Shown here: one piece after another, positions 8,494 to 17,821 of the stretch
Layout: every line of letters starts with the position of its first letter
How positions within the stretch are numbered: position 1 is the first letter of the stretch
Origin: Fuerstiella sp.
GTDB taxonomy: Bacteria; Planctomycetota; Planctomycetia; Planctomycetales; Planctomycetaceae
Reading direction: 5' to 3'
NCBI GenBank assembly: GCA_022447225.1
Contig: JAKVAZ010000013.1
Span: 62,001 to 126,000 of the forward strand
Length of the DNA stretch: 64,000 bases
Made by a program: the position numbers and the translations under genes
The notes under the pieces: generated by a model
The model's database searches: none
What the model was told of the DNA's origin: nothing
The model's input: the letters and a program-made list of their open reading frames with translations, nothing else

Positions 8494-10950
8494 ATGGACC
8501 TGCCCACATGTCCTTCCTGCGGTCAGTCCGTACTCGACGATGAGCCTGTTTCTTGTCCGTTTTGTGGTGCCGCCATGGACGGGTCTTCCGGTTCCACCGC
8601 TGTCCCCAAACCGGTTCCGTTAAGAAACGAAAACCGGCCTGCCGAAAATTCACAGCGACAGCCGGATCAAAGGCAGCAGGATGACGTGCAGGACGACGAC
8701 CCGTTTGACATTGCTGAGCTCCCGCAGACACATCGAGCGGTTGCCTGCTCATCGAGGCGTACAAAGTCTCGGCCGGTACGTGTTATCTGTCCCATGTGCG
8801 ATACGCCGGGATTTGTTCCGCGAACGGCCGCCGGTCGGCAGCTGAAATGTTCCAATCCTAAATGCCTGGTTCCGGTATTTACGGCTCCGGATCCGGGGAA
8901 AACAAAATCGAAAACCTTGCCGACGCGAATCAGTGATCAGGCTGCGCAGCAGGAACAGCAACTCACTCGTCCCGCCGACAACCGCAGTTCCGCGGTCTTA
9001 TACGTCATTCTTGGCTGTGTCCTGCTGGTGTCCGGAATGGGACTCAAGTTCTATCTTGATCGTGAACCGGACATAGATCATCTGAGCAGGCCTATTGATC
9101 TCCCCGTTGCTCCCGTTACCGTTGTCGATGGTGATGATGTCACTGGTGTTGATGTTGATACTTCGCCTGATACCGATAACACACCTGACACTCAGGTAAT
9201 GACACTGCGACTGGCTGGTCAAATGGTTCGGTCTGCGCAAATGAGTGTGAATCGAGACAAGGCGCTGTGTCGTCGCATGACCGCGGATGCATTTCTGAGA
9301 CTTGGTGACGACGAACGTGCCCGCAAAGAATTCAGTCAGTTGCGGGTTGTGTCACGCCAGCGAAATCTTCGCAGGGAGTACTACAGAATCAAGCCGATGG
9401 TCAGGAGCTACTGGGCAGCCATCAGGCAAGACGATCGTAACGCAGCGGATGTGGTCTTCAGTAAGCTGGAACCAGATGCTGCAACGATTCCAAAAACCGG
9501 AATGCTGGCCGTAGAAGCTGCGATCCACTGGGGAGCCGTTCTGGTTCAGCGCGACCGGAACGAATCAGCACAGCAGCTTGTCGAACGGCTGAAAATTGAT
9601 CACTCGATCCGTCGACGGGTCGATGAGCTCAATCGGTCTGTCTGGTCAGCGATGATGATATCCGGGGCAGAGGTCGGGCAGCTTTCAGATTCACCGGTTT
9701 GTACAATCATCTGGACAGATCCGATTGCAACAGCCATCGCACTGGAACTGACATTTCAGGGTCAGTGGACACCCGCACTTGCCTGGGCAACATCGTGGGA
9801 TGACCGAAATATCCGAACCGATTTGCTTTCAGCAACGGCACGGCAGGCCATACGTACAAAGGCTCCGGCCGGCGTAATTGAGGCAGTCGCCGAAGCCTCG
9901 CAAGGCGATCAGGTGGGCCGGCACCGGGTTCAGGCAGTACTGGCACAGTTATCCGACGAACGTTTGATGGCGGCAGTTGCTGAAATCAAACCGTCCGGTA
10001 AAACTGAAGCAGGAGCACTACCGACGGTTGGTGAAATGCTGCGATTTCGAAAACCGAATGTCTCGACAGTTCGCAGCAATGCCCGTACGTTGATGGAACT
10101 GGCAAGAAGCGCCGTATTAAGAGGGCAGACTGAAATTGCGACTGAACTGATAGTCAGTTTGTCCGGCTGCCTGAATGCGGCTCTTCCTTCAACATGGGCC
10201 GTCAGAGAAGCTTCCGGAGAGCTGGATCGGTCTGCGGATCTGGTTCGCACTCGAATTCGAAGTTTTCTGGGGGCGTCTGAATCGGCAAACATTACTCCTC
10301 AATTCAACAATTATCGGAGTGGGCTTGACCGTCTTGCCGCAGCGGTTGAATCACGTCGTCTTTTTTTGGTTCAACTGTTATGTGGAATCGTGGAATTGGA
10401 CGGTGGAACAAGCCTGAACCTGGCTCTGAAACAAAGCGAGTTGCTGAGAAATGAACTGACACTTGATTCTCTGTGTCATGCGATTGCCGCAGAAGCCGTG
10501 GGGGCCGGCGGCGATATGCCGGGGCTGACAGACATCACCTCCCCTCGCGTTGTCCGTGGTCAGCGCACTCATGCACTGGCTGAATATCCGCTGGCGTCCG
10601 CGTGGCTTGCCACCGAACAGTCCGCTCGGGAAGGGTATAACAAGACACTCTTCTCCCCCTTTGAGTCCACACGGAATCTTCCAGGACTGCGCGCGTGTTT
10701 GCAGCGCAGAATCACAGAATCGAGAGCAAACGAGGCGGATCTAAAAATTCTGACAGCTGCAGTTTCCATACAGAATGCGACCTGCCGCGAAAACTCTTTG
10801 TGGACTGCAGGCGTCTGGCTGGCCCGGGGCGGGTATGCTGCTGAGGTCGAGTCATGGACAAAGACTGCTCAACTGACGGCAACCGATCGGGCTTTTACTC
10901 TGTCAGGTATCATCGCAGGTCTGGAGATCTCAAAACCCGTGTCGGAATGA
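8494..10950 (+). CDS. Membrane protein with two N-terminal zinc ribbons and a large helical domain
   Basis: An 818-residue protein of unknown function. A first zinc ribbon has cysteines at residues 6, 9, 21 and 24 (CPSC, CPFC) and a second has cysteines at 99, 102, 119 and 124. After an acidic, Gln-rich linker there is one transmembrane helix at about 167-187 (VLYVILGCVLLVSGMGLKF). The remaining 630 residues are helical, Arg- and Ala-rich and read like a degenerate TPR-type solenoid. By the positive-inside rule the zinc ribbons are cytoplasmic and the solenoid periplasmic. The start ATG has an AAAGGG site six bases upstream. The next gene follows after 201 bp on the same strand, so it may lead the block that continues to exbD, but a promoter in that gap is equally possible. 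Confidence 0.8.
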   Translation: MDLPTCPSCGQSVLDDEPVSCPFCGAAMDGSSGSTAVPKPVPLRNENRPAENSQRQPDQRQQDDVQDDDPFDIAELPQTHRAVACSSRRTKSRPVRVICPMCDTPGFVPRTAAGRQLKCSNPKCLVPVFTAPDPGKTKSKTLPTRISDQAAQQEQQLTRPADNRSSAVLYVILGCVLLVSGMGLKFYLDREPDIDHLSRPIDLPVAPVTVVDGDDVTGVDVDTSPDTDNTPDTQVMTLRLAGQMVRSAQMSVNRDKALCRRMTADAFLRLGDDERARKEFSQLRVVSRQRNLRREYYRIKPMVRSYWAAIRQDDRNAADVVFSKLEPDAATIPKTGMLAVEAAIHWGAVLVQRDRNESAQQLVERLKIDHSIRRRVDELNRSVWSAMMISGAEVGQLSDSPVCTIIWTDPIATAIALELTFQGQWTPALAWATSWDDRNIRTDLLSATARQAIRTKAPAGVIEAVAEASQGDQVGRHRVQAVLAQLSDERLMAAVAEIKPSGKTEAGALPTVGEMLRFRKPNVSTVRSNARTLMELARSAVLRGQTEIATELIVSLSGCLNAALPSTWAVREASGELDRSADLVRTRIRSFLGASESANITPQFNNYRSGLDRLAAAVESRRLFLVQLLCGIVELDGGTSLNLALKQSELLRNELTLDSLCHAIAAEAVGAGGDMPGLTDITSPRVVRGQRTHALAEYPLASAWLATEQSAREGYNKTLFSPFESTRNLPGLRACLQRRITESRANEADLKILTAAVSIQNATCRENSLWTAGVWLARGGYAAEVESWTKTAQLTATDRAFTLSGIIAGLEISKPVSE

Positions 10951-11151
10951 GGTCTCGTTCAGATCTGTGCCTGCACATCTGTCAGCGAAGTACAGACTCT
11001 GCGACTCCCTGCTGTTCGATTGCCATGACTCTGTTTTCCGTTGACAATACCGGAGAGTCGGTCATCAGCCTGCAATGCCGCGGAGTCGCGGGACAGGAGC
11101 ATAAAACGCAGATGATAATCCGTTTGCGCAGTTTTTCCGGGTGAGCCCTTC

Positions 11152-12027
11152 ATGAACAGATTCAGTCGACGTGAAACTCTGGCTGCCGCTGCCATGCTGT
11201 TGCCGGCCAGATGGTCAGTTGCAGCGGATGCCCGCCGTGTTGTTCCTCAAGCTGCCCTCCGACTGGGACTTGTGACTTACAACTGGGGGAAAGACTGGGA
11301 CCTGTCAACAGTTGTCAGGAACTGCGAGAATACAGGTTTCCAGGGAGTCGAGCTGCGCAGCACCCATCGCCACGGAGTTGAGATCAGTCTAAGCAAACAG
11401 AATCGTGCCGATGTTCGTCGCCGGTTTGCTGATAGTCCGGTTGAACTGATGGGACTCGGCAGTGCTTGTGAATATCACGCGACTGACCCGTCGGAACTTA
11501 AGCGGAACATTGCTGAAACAGCTGAGTTTCTGAAGCTCAGCCACGACATCGGCAGTACGGGTATCAAGGTTCGTCCGAATCAGCTTCCCGCACAGGTGCC
11601 TGTTGAAAAAACGATCGAACAAATTGGTCTGTCGCTGAACAAAGTCGGCGAAATAGCGGAAGATCTGAATCAACAGGTACGAGTTGAAGTTCACGGTCGC
11701 GGTACCAGCCAGCTGCCGGTCATGAAGGCAATTATGGATATAGCCGATCACCCGTCTGTTGGCATTTGCTGGAACTGTAATCCGGCCGACATGAACGGCG
11801 ACGGATTTCGGCACAATTTCAAACTCGTGCAGGACCGCTTAGCAACAGTTCATATTCACGACCTCAGAAGTGACCGGTATCCGTGGAAGGATCTGTTCAC
11901 GCTGCTCAGACTGGTTGACGCTCCTTCGTTTACCGGCTGGACGCTGCTCGAAGATGGCAAGGTTCCGGACGACATCGTGCGGTCAATGCATCAAAATCGG
12001 AAGCTGTGGAAGCAGCTGATCAGATGA
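11152..12027 (+). CDS. Tat-exported sugar phosphate isomerase/epimerase-like TIM-barrel protein
   Basis: A 291-residue protein of the xylose-isomerase-like TIM-barrel superfamily, very common in planctomycetes. Residues 1-27 form a twin-arginine signal (FSRRETLAAAAMLLP), so it is probably folded in the cytoplasm and exported. Barrel landmarks are LRLGLVTYNWGKDWDL, GFQGVELRSTHRHGVE, VRVEVHGRGTS, VGICWNCNPADMNGDG and ATVHIHDLRSD. The Glu and His residues at the strand ends could bind a divalent metal as in the family. The substrate cannot be read from the sequence. The stop codon overlaps the ATG of the following TPR gene (ATGA), so the two are translationally coupled. This is an odd partnership that suggests a role in the same periplasmic process, or merely co-transcription. 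Confidence 0.85.
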   Translation: MNRFSRRETLAAAAMLLPARWSVAADARRVVPQAALRLGLVTYNWGKDWDLSTVVRNCENTGFQGVELRSTHRHGVEISLSKQNRADVRRRFADSPVELMGLGSACEYHATDPSELKRNIAETAEFLKLSHDIGSTGIKVRPNQLPAQVPVEKTIEQIGLSLNKVGEIAEDLNQQVRVEVHGRGTSQLPVMKAIMDIADHPSVGICWNCNPADMNGDGFRHNFKLVQDRLATVHIHDLRSDRYPWKDLFTLLRLVDAPSFTGWTLLEDGKVPDDIVRSMHQNRKLWKQLIR

Positions 12028-15000
12028 TTCGATTCCACCTGTATCTTATCGTAGCGCTGTCGCTGGTTATGACCGGCACTACGACGCGTTCGTGTTCTGC
12101 TTCCGATGGTCGTGATGCGTTTCTTCTGGGGCTCAGGGCCCGTGGTTATTTCGATACGGCACTGCAGTACCTTGACAGGCTGGCTGCAGATCCGGACACA
12201 TCCGATCGTCTTCGAACGTCATTTCGGCTGGAACGGGCCACGATTTGGCTGGACCGCAGTGCAGCTTCCCGCCGTGCTGATGAGCGAGATGAATTTTCCG
12301 GTCGGGCTCTGGCCGCATTTGAATCCTTTCTGGACGAGTTCCCTGGACATCCTCAGGCTGCCTGGACCTGCGAACAGATGGGGCGTCTGTTGATGGACCG
12401 AGCCCGTCAGAAACTCTGGACTCGCAATGCATCCGGTGATTCTGTTCAACGCACCGAACGGACGGACTCCGGCCGCCGGTTGCTGGTACGAGCAAAAAAG
12501 GCGTTTGTTCAGGCGCGCGATCTGTCCAAAACACAGCTGGAAATCCTGACGTTCGTGACTCTGGAAGAAGATGAAGCCGGCTATCAGTTGCGGCGACGAA
12601 CTGAATTTCGTTACCAGCAGACATGGCTCAACTCTGTCGAGTGTTTGTACGAAGAGGCACTCACATATGATCCTGACAGTGAAAAGCGACTTGATCTGCT
12701 GAAACGTGCTGCGGCGGCCTGCGAAGAGATTCGCACGTTCAGCCGGGAAGGGCTTGGGCAGTCGGCGAAGCTCATGATGGGCAGGTGTCGGTTGCAGATG
12801 GGTGATATCAATCAGGCACTGGGTTATTTTGACGAATTGCGAAATCAACCGTCGCAGCAGACGTATATGCTGGCGCTCAGCCGTGCGGCTCAGTACAACC
12901 GCCTGATCTGTCTGAATCATGAGTCCAGACGGGAATACCAAAACGTGATCACGGAAGCCACGCGATGGCTTAAACAGAATCAGTCGGCCTGCAATACAGA
13001 GGCGGGACTGGGCATTCTGTATGAAAAGACAATAGCGTCAGAAGCCCTGGCCCGTAACGAGGAACTTAGCGAAGAGCAGCGCCAACTGCGATTCAGAAAA
13101 ACTCTGGCGGATCTGGATTTAGTAAGTGCCGTGCTGAGTCCGGTTCAGGAGCCGGCTCGTGCAGCAGCAAGACGGCTCCGCGACGAACTTGGACAGGATC
13201 GCCGTGAACCGAAAAACTTTGAAACGGCCTTCGACCGAGGTCGGGAAATCATTGGACAACTGCAGGGAGTCCGCAGTGCCTTACAACTGGTAGAAACTGA
13301 TCCGCAGCAAACGCAGGCAGCTCAACAGCTTGAACTGCTTGAAGCTGAAGCCGGAAGAATGTTTCAACTCGCCCTTCAGTTCCGGGAACCTGACTCCGAC
13401 CGCTCGGCTGTGGCGCAGGCCCGATATCTGCTGAGTTACATATTTCTCCGGCAAAGAAAGAACTACGACGCATTTGTGCTGGCGCGTCATGTCATGCGCC
13501 GCCATACTAAGGATGCCGATGAGACGGCCGCCAATGCCAGCGAAATGGCAATCTCTGCAGCGGTACAAATTTGGGAATCAGCTCCCAAAGATGATCGTAT
13601 GTTCGAGCTGAAACTGGTTCATGAAATCTGTGAAGAGGTCCTCCGCAGATTTCCGGGGTCACGACATGCGACAGATGCCCGGATGCGACTGGGACGCGTT
13701 TATTTAGAACTCGAACAGCCGCAGCAGGCGGCAGAAGTCTTTCAGCAGGTGTCCCCCGACGATACCGGGTATGCGGCCGCCTGCATCGAAGCAGGTCAGG
13801 CGTGGTGGCTGGCGTGGGCCCGGGCCGGCAGCAGTCCAAAAGGACACAGCCAGACGCTAATTGATGCAGCGACGCTGTCCTTGTGGAAAAAAAGAGCCGT
13901 CAGTCGGCTGACCGAAGGCGTTCAGTTGAGTCGCGACGCCCTGACCGGCAGCAGCCTCAGCGATGACATCGTACGTGCTGAGGTGTCTCTGAGCAGTCTG
14001 ATGAACGAGGACGGAAGATTCACCGAAACGGTTCGACGGCTGACTCAGGGAGATCCTGCGGTTCTGAGGGCGATAGAGTCGGGTGAGGAACGCCCGGAGC
14101 GCGGGGTCAACAGTCGGGCGTTTGCCGGACTTTTTTACCGGACGCTGTTACGTGCCTACGTGGGAACTCAGCAAATCGATGACGCCGTCCTGGTCATGCG
14201 GAAACTGCAGACACTTGACTCCGCCAACACCACAGCCGTTTTTGTTCAGCTCGGACGTGAATTGCAAAAAGAACTGAAGAGACTCCAGGATGCAGGAAAG
14301 AACGACCAACACGATCAGTTGCGTGCCTCGTTTCAGGAGTTTCTTGGCCAGGTCTATGAATCTCGCGATTCAACAGAATTTGGAGCTTTGCTGTGGATTG
14401 GTGATACGTACGCTGACCTGGCCCTGGAAAGCCAAGATACTGAACAATCTGTAGAATCGTTTGCCAGAGCTGTTGAGACATATCAGCAACTGCTTCAGTC
14501 TCCGATTGACGAACCGACTGCTGCGGCCGTCTCGCTGAGACTCATTCGTATCTACCGCCGGCAACAGAGCTATCAGCGCGCAGTTGAGCTTGGTACCAAG
14601 GTGCTTACCGGGAATCCGGCTTCCGTGTCTGTCCAGCTGGAAATTGCTCATGTGCTGGCGGACTGGGGAGAGCACGGAGAACCGGAACGGCTGCTGGAAT
14701 CGATTGTGGGATCCCCGGTCCCCCCGAAAGACAAAATTATCTGGGGCTGGGTAACACTCGCACGAAGACTGCAGAAATCACGACATCAGGAGAACTGGAC
14801 TGATTTGAAACCGTTGTTTCTGGAAGCTCGTTACGAGCTTTCACACAGTCGCCTGAGATATGTCCGAACGAATCCGGACCTCGGTCAACAGCAACTTGAG
14901 GCGGCGGCCCGGGAGTTAACATCCATGGCTGAGTCCATGAATGACTTCGACCAGGAATGGCGGGACCGTTTTCAGGGACTGTACGAGGAAATCCGGAAAG

Positions 15001-15488
15001 CGATGGGACGACCAGGGCTGGCCCTGTTCCGTTCCTACGACGTGGCAGGTCCGACAGAGAATGACGCCCGGACCGCCATCCATGATTCAACGGTCACCGG
15101 CAACACGGATGCTGTGCCGGTATTGGCGAATGACGGAAACCCGCCCAATGAAGACCAATTGTCCGATTCGCTCTACCTGATTCTGGGAATCAGTCTGATG
15201 GCCGTCGTGGTGGCAGCCGGCAGTTTCATAATCATGCGACAACCGAAAAAGAAAATTCGGACCCGATACGGCAACCCGCCGAATCCGGACCTGCTCACGA
15301 CGAAAAATCGGAACATTGCAAAACGAGCGTCATCACCGCGTACAAATGCTGCCGGTCAGCGCAAGGCACCATCTCAGCCATCCGGACCGCAGAGTGCTGA
15401 GAAGCGTCAATTAACGACAGGCGAAACAGCTGCCGAGTCCCGCAGATCGCGTGTCCGGAAACGTTCTCCCCCACCAGAGAATCAGTAG
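12024..15488 (+). CDS. Large periplasmic TPR-repeat protein with C-terminal membrane anchor
   Basis: A 1,154-residue protein. I choose the ATG at 12024, which overlaps the preceding stop codon and begins a good signal peptide (MIRFHLYLIVALSLVMTG), over an in-frame GTG six codons earlier. Nearly all of the protein is helical repeat sequence of tetratricopeptide type, for example the stretches around FPGSRHATDARMRLGRVYLE, QAAEVFQQVSPDDTGYAAAC and LRLIRIYRRQQSYQRAVELG. A single transmembrane helix near residues 1060-1085 (LILGISLMAVVVAAGSFII) is followed by a basic, disordered tail. The protein is therefore a large periplasmic scaffold anchored by its C-terminus. It is followed by a second TPR gene and by exbB/exbD/exbD on the same strand, which suggests it is the periplasmic partner of that channel. 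Exact function unknown. Confidence 0.85.
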   Translation: MIRFHLYLIVALSLVMTGTTTRSCSASDGRDAFLLGLRARGYFDTALQYLDRLAADPDTSDRLRTSFRLERATIWLDRSAASRRADERDEFSGRALAAFESFLDEFPGHPQAAWTCEQMGRLLMDRARQKLWTRNASGDSVQRTERTDSGRRLLVRAKKAFVQARDLSKTQLEILTFVTLEEDEAGYQLRRRTEFRYQQTWLNSVECLYEEALTYDPDSEKRLDLLKRAAAACEEIRTFSREGLGQSAKLMMGRCRLQMGDINQALGYFDELRNQPSQQTYMLALSRAAQYNRLICLNHESRREYQNVITEATRWLKQNQSACNTEAGLGILYEKTIASEALARNEELSEEQRQLRFRKTLADLDLVSAVLSPVQEPARAAARRLRDELGQDRREPKNFETAFDRGREIIGQLQGVRSALQLVETDPQQTQAAQQLELLEAEAGRMFQLALQFREPDSDRSAVAQARYLLSYIFLRQRKNYDAFVLARHVMRRHTKDADETAANASEMAISAAVQIWESAPKDDRMFELKLVHEICEEVLRRFPGSRHATDARMRLGRVYLELEQPQQAAEVFQQVSPDDTGYAAACIEAGQAWWLAWARAGSSPKGHSQTLIDAATLSLWKKRAVSRLTEGVQLSRDALTGSSLSDDIVRAEVSLSSLMNEDGRFTETVRRLTQGDPAVLRAIESGEERPERGVNSRAFAGLFYRTLLRAYVGTQQIDDAVLVMRKLQTLDSANTTAVFVQLGRELQKELKRLQDAGKNDQHDQLRASFQEFLGQVYESRDSTEFGALLWIGDTYADLALESQDTEQSVESFARAVETYQQLLQSPIDEPTAAAVSLRLIRIYRRQQSYQRAVELGTKVLTGNPASVSVQLEIAHVLADWGEHGEPERLLESIVGSPVPPKDKIIWGWVTLARRLQKSRHQENWTDLKPLFLEARYELSHSRLRYVRTNPDLGQQQLEAAARELTSMAESMNDFDQEWRDRFQGLYEEIRKAMGRPGLALFRSYDVAGPTENDARTAIHDSTVTGNTDAVPVLANDGNPPNEDQLSDSLYLILGISLMAVVVAAGSFIIMRQPKKKIRTRYGNPPNPDLLTTKNRNIAKRASSPRTNAAGQRKAPSQPSGPQSAEKRQLTTGETAAESRRSRVRKRSPPPENQ

Positions 15489-15540
15489 TCGACTGTTTGT
15501 TACATGAGACGTGAACACCAGAGCTCAGTTGTTGCTGTCA

Positions 15541-15562
15541 CCCGAACGCTGCAGCGTTCGGG
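15541..15562. repeat. 22-bp perfect palindrome between the two TPR genes
   Basis: CCCGAACGCT (15541-15550) and its exact complement AGCGTTCGGG (15553-15562) make a 22-bp perfect palindrome centred on CTGCAG. It lies 52 bp after the stop of the large TPR gene and 31 bp before the preferred start of the next. No T-tract follows closely, so it is not a standard terminator. It could be an operator dyad or an mRNA hairpin. Its core GAACGC/GCGTTC is also the core of the terminator stem at 8301. Confidence 0.75.
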
Positions 15563-15593
15563 TGGTACCTTCGTCCCGTTTTGTGAGTATGCC

Positions 15594-16652
15594 ATGACTT
15601 TGTTCTGTTCGCACGCGTTGATCCTGCGATCACTGATGATTTGCATTTTAATCACAACAACATCGACGTTTGCTGCCGACCAGGTGACTCGTATCAGCGA
15701 TGGCGAGACGATTCGGGGCGAATTCAAAACGCTTTCGAAAACCCAGATCGTTATTACACGATCGAACGACCAGTCCGAAACGATATCACCGGCCAATATT
15801 TACGACATTCGATTTCATCGTGAACCTCCTCCTCTGCAAACAGCACGAAGCAGCGAACGAAATGGAAGCTACAAAGCAGCCATCGGGCAATTACAGGAAG
15901 TCAAAGCAGAGTATGCCGGCAGCGACAGACGGGTTCCGATCGAAATTGATTTTTTGACTGCCCGCTGTCACGCGCGTCGTGCGTTATCGAATCCCGAGGA
16001 AACTGCTGTGGCGCTTGAGTCGCTTCAGTTATTTGCTCAACAGCATGCCGAAAATTATCGAACGCTGGAGGCCAGGTTACTGCAGGCACAGTTGCTGATT
16101 GAATTCGATCGGGTTCAGGGCAGGAAACTACTGAAACAACTGCGCAACTGCCGTGTTGAAGGTTTTGAGGTCCAGGCAGGTTTGATCCTCGGACATGCAT
16201 TGCTTGAGGAAGACCAAGTGGATCAGGCTATGCAAATCTTTTATGTGGTGACCGGGAAGAGTGCGGAAAACCCGACACTGCAGATTTTACATTACGACAG
16301 CCGGATCGGGCGTGCGGAGTGTTTTCAGAGACAGAACAGATGGCCACAGGCACTGGAGACGCTCAAGGCAGTCATTGCCGAAGTTCCCGAGGACGAGGAG
16401 CCGATTCTGGCGAAAGCCTGGAACGATATGGGTGACTGTTATCGACTCAGCAATCAGCCGCAGGGTGCCCTTATGGCGTACCTGCACGTCGATATTTTGT
16501 ACTCCAATGTGCCTGTTGAACATGCAGAAGCCCTGCATCGGCTTGGGGCACTGTGGGAAGATACCGGCCACCCGGACCGGAGTCATGATGCCCGATCGCG
16601 GTTGCAGGCTCAGTACCCGCAGAGTCCGTGGGTCCGGCAAGTCAGCAATTAG
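15594..16652 (+). CDS. Secreted TPR-repeat protein
   Basis: A 352-residue protein. The frame is open from 15504, but the ATG at 15594 starts a proper signal peptide (MTLFCSHALILRSLMICILI, cleavage near TFAAD), and the upstream 30 codons contain the palindrome at 15541, so the shorter form is preferred. The first 60 mature residues are a small beta-rich domain (ISDGETIRGEFKTLSKTQIV, ISPANIYDIRFH). They resemble the short strand-rich module that precedes TPRs in other planctomycete proteins. The rest is TPR-like helical sequence (YKAAIGQLQEVKAEY, WPQALETLKAVIAEVPED, QGALMAYLHVDILYSNVPVE). It sits between the giant TPR gene and exbB and is probably part of the same envelope module. Confidence 0.82.
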   Translation: MTLFCSHALILRSLMICILITTTSTFAADQVTRISDGETIRGEFKTLSKTQIVITRSNDQSETISPANIYDIRFHREPPPLQTARSSERNGSYKAAIGQLQEVKAEYAGSDRRVPIEIDFLTARCHARRALSNPEETAVALESLQLFAQQHAENYRTLEARLLQAQLLIEFDRVQGRKLLKQLRNCRVEGFEVQAGLILGHALLEEDQVDQAMQIFYVVTGKSAENPTLQILHYDSRIGRAECFQRQNRWPQALETLKAVIAEVPEDEEPILAKAWNDMGDCYRLSNQPQGALMAYLHVDILYSNVPVEHAEALHRLGALWEDTGHPDRSHDARSRLQAQYPQSPWVRQVSN

Positions 16653-16826
16653 TGCTGATTTCCTGTTTTATCGCCTTGCCCGAACGGCCCTTGTTTACGG
16701 GTGACGGATAATCGATCGTGTACTAGAGTGCGGGACAACCTCACTCAGCCCGATCACCTGTATCATTGAACAGTGACTGGTCTGTGATGAGGTTCACCTG
16801 ATTGCAGCCAGTGGAGTAACAAGAGA

Positions 16827-17666
16827 ATGTTGAGTCTGACTTTGTCTGAAAACTCCCGCCCGAGGCGATTTGCCTGGAAATTCCTGTCAGTCCCGCTTGT
16901 TGTTCTGCTGTTTGTGACGGCACTGCCTGACTTGAACTCCGTGGTCTTTGCTCAGGCGCCTGCTGATCAGAACGACGCTGCTCCTGTGCAGGAGACCGAT
17001 GACCAGCCGGCGACCAGCCGCAATTTTCTGACATGGATGATCGAGGCGCTGGGTCTGTTCTGGATGTTTGTATTTTCCGGGCTGTCATTTGTGATGGTGG
17101 CTTTGATCATGATGAATCTGATGCAGGTTCGTCGTGAGGTCCTGTTGCCGAATGAATTCGTTGAAGACTTCGAAGGTAAACTGAATGCCAAAGATTTTCA
17201 GGGAGCCTACGATCATGCTCGTAACGATGACTCGTTTGTCGCGCGCGTCCTGGCGGCCGGAATGGGTCGTCTGAGCCGAGGATACCCGGAAGCGATGGAA
17301 GGAATGCAGGAAGCCGGCGAAGATGAGAACATGGCCCTCGAACATCGCCTGAGTTACCTGGCACTGATTGGAACCGTGGCACCCATGTTGGGCCTGATGG
17401 GTACGGTTCAGGGAATGATTGCCAGCTTCGACAAAATTGCCACCAGTCCGTCAACTCCGAAGCCTGCGGATCTGGCTCAGGGAATTTCTACGGCCCTGTT
17501 TACTACATTGATTGGTCTTGGGATTGCTGTGCCGGCAATGATTTTTTACAGCATTCTTCGCAATCGGATCCAGCGACTCGTGCTGGAAATTGGCATGGTC
17601 AGTGAGGGATTGATGAGTCGTTTTTCTCTGGTCGGCAAGCAAAAGGGAACGACGATAGATTCCTAA
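16827..17666 (+). CDS. MotA/TolQ/ExbB family proton channel protein
   Basis: A 279-residue inner-membrane protein of the ExbB/TolQ/MotA family, which with ExbD-type partners converts proton flow into mechanical work on the periplasmic side. Residues 1-43 look like a cleavable signal peptide (VPLVVLLFVTALP...VVFAQAP), a feature of planctomycete ExbB proteins and not of E. coli ExbB. Three membrane helices follow at about 72-98, 176-198 and 219-245. The pore helices contain the family sequences LIGTVAPMLGLMGTVQGMI and GISTALFTTLIGLGIAVPAM. The cytoplasmic loop between helices 1 and 2 is acidic. Two exbD genes follow directly. No tonB, tolA, tolB or pal gene is in the window, so the partner is more likely the TPR proteins upstream than a classical Ton or Tol system. 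Confidence 0.93.
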   Translation: MLSLTLSENSRPRRFAWKFLSVPLVVLLFVTALPDLNSVVFAQAPADQNDAAPVQETDDQPATSRNFLTWMIEALGLFWMFVFSGLSFVMVALIMMNLMQVRREVLLPNEFVEDFEGKLNAKDFQGAYDHARNDDSFVARVLAAGMGRLSRGYPEAMEGMQEAGEDENMALEHRLSYLALIGTVAPMLGLMGTVQGMIASFDKIATSPSTPKPADLAQGISTALFTTLIGLGIAVPAMIFYSILRNRIQRLVLEIGMVSEGLMSRFSLVGKQKGTTIDS

Positions 17667-17722
17667 AGAAAAATTATTAATGCGATGTCGCATCTGTTAC
17701 TTAACGACGGCGAGGTACCTGA

Positions 17723-17752
17723 TTTCCTTTTTGACGGCTGTCAAAAAGGAAA
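17723..17752. repeat. 13-bp perfect hairpin between exbB and exbD
   Basis: TTTCCTTTTTGAC (17723-17735) pairs perfectly with GTCAAAAAGGAAA (17740-17752) around a GGCT loop. It lies in the 155-bp gap between the ExbB stop and the first ExbD start. On the plus strand it is followed by CAAAAATAG and not by T residues, so it is not a normal terminator. It may be an intra-operon processing or stabilising hairpin that sets the ExbB to ExbD ratio. Confidence 0.85.
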
Positions 17753-17821
17753 CAAAAATAGATTCGCAGTTGTAACAGACGACGTTGGGAACGTTCCGAT
17801 ACCTGATCTGCGGTCGTACTC

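Noticed and set aside
12219-12941. 240-codon antisense frame in the large TPR gene
   Set aside because: The plus-strand TPR frame is continuous over 1,154 codons and has a signal peptide, so the antisense frame is a shadow.
17723-17752. Hairpin as a transcription terminator after exbB
   Set aside because: There is no T-tract after the stem on either strand, and the exbD genes follow in the same direction.
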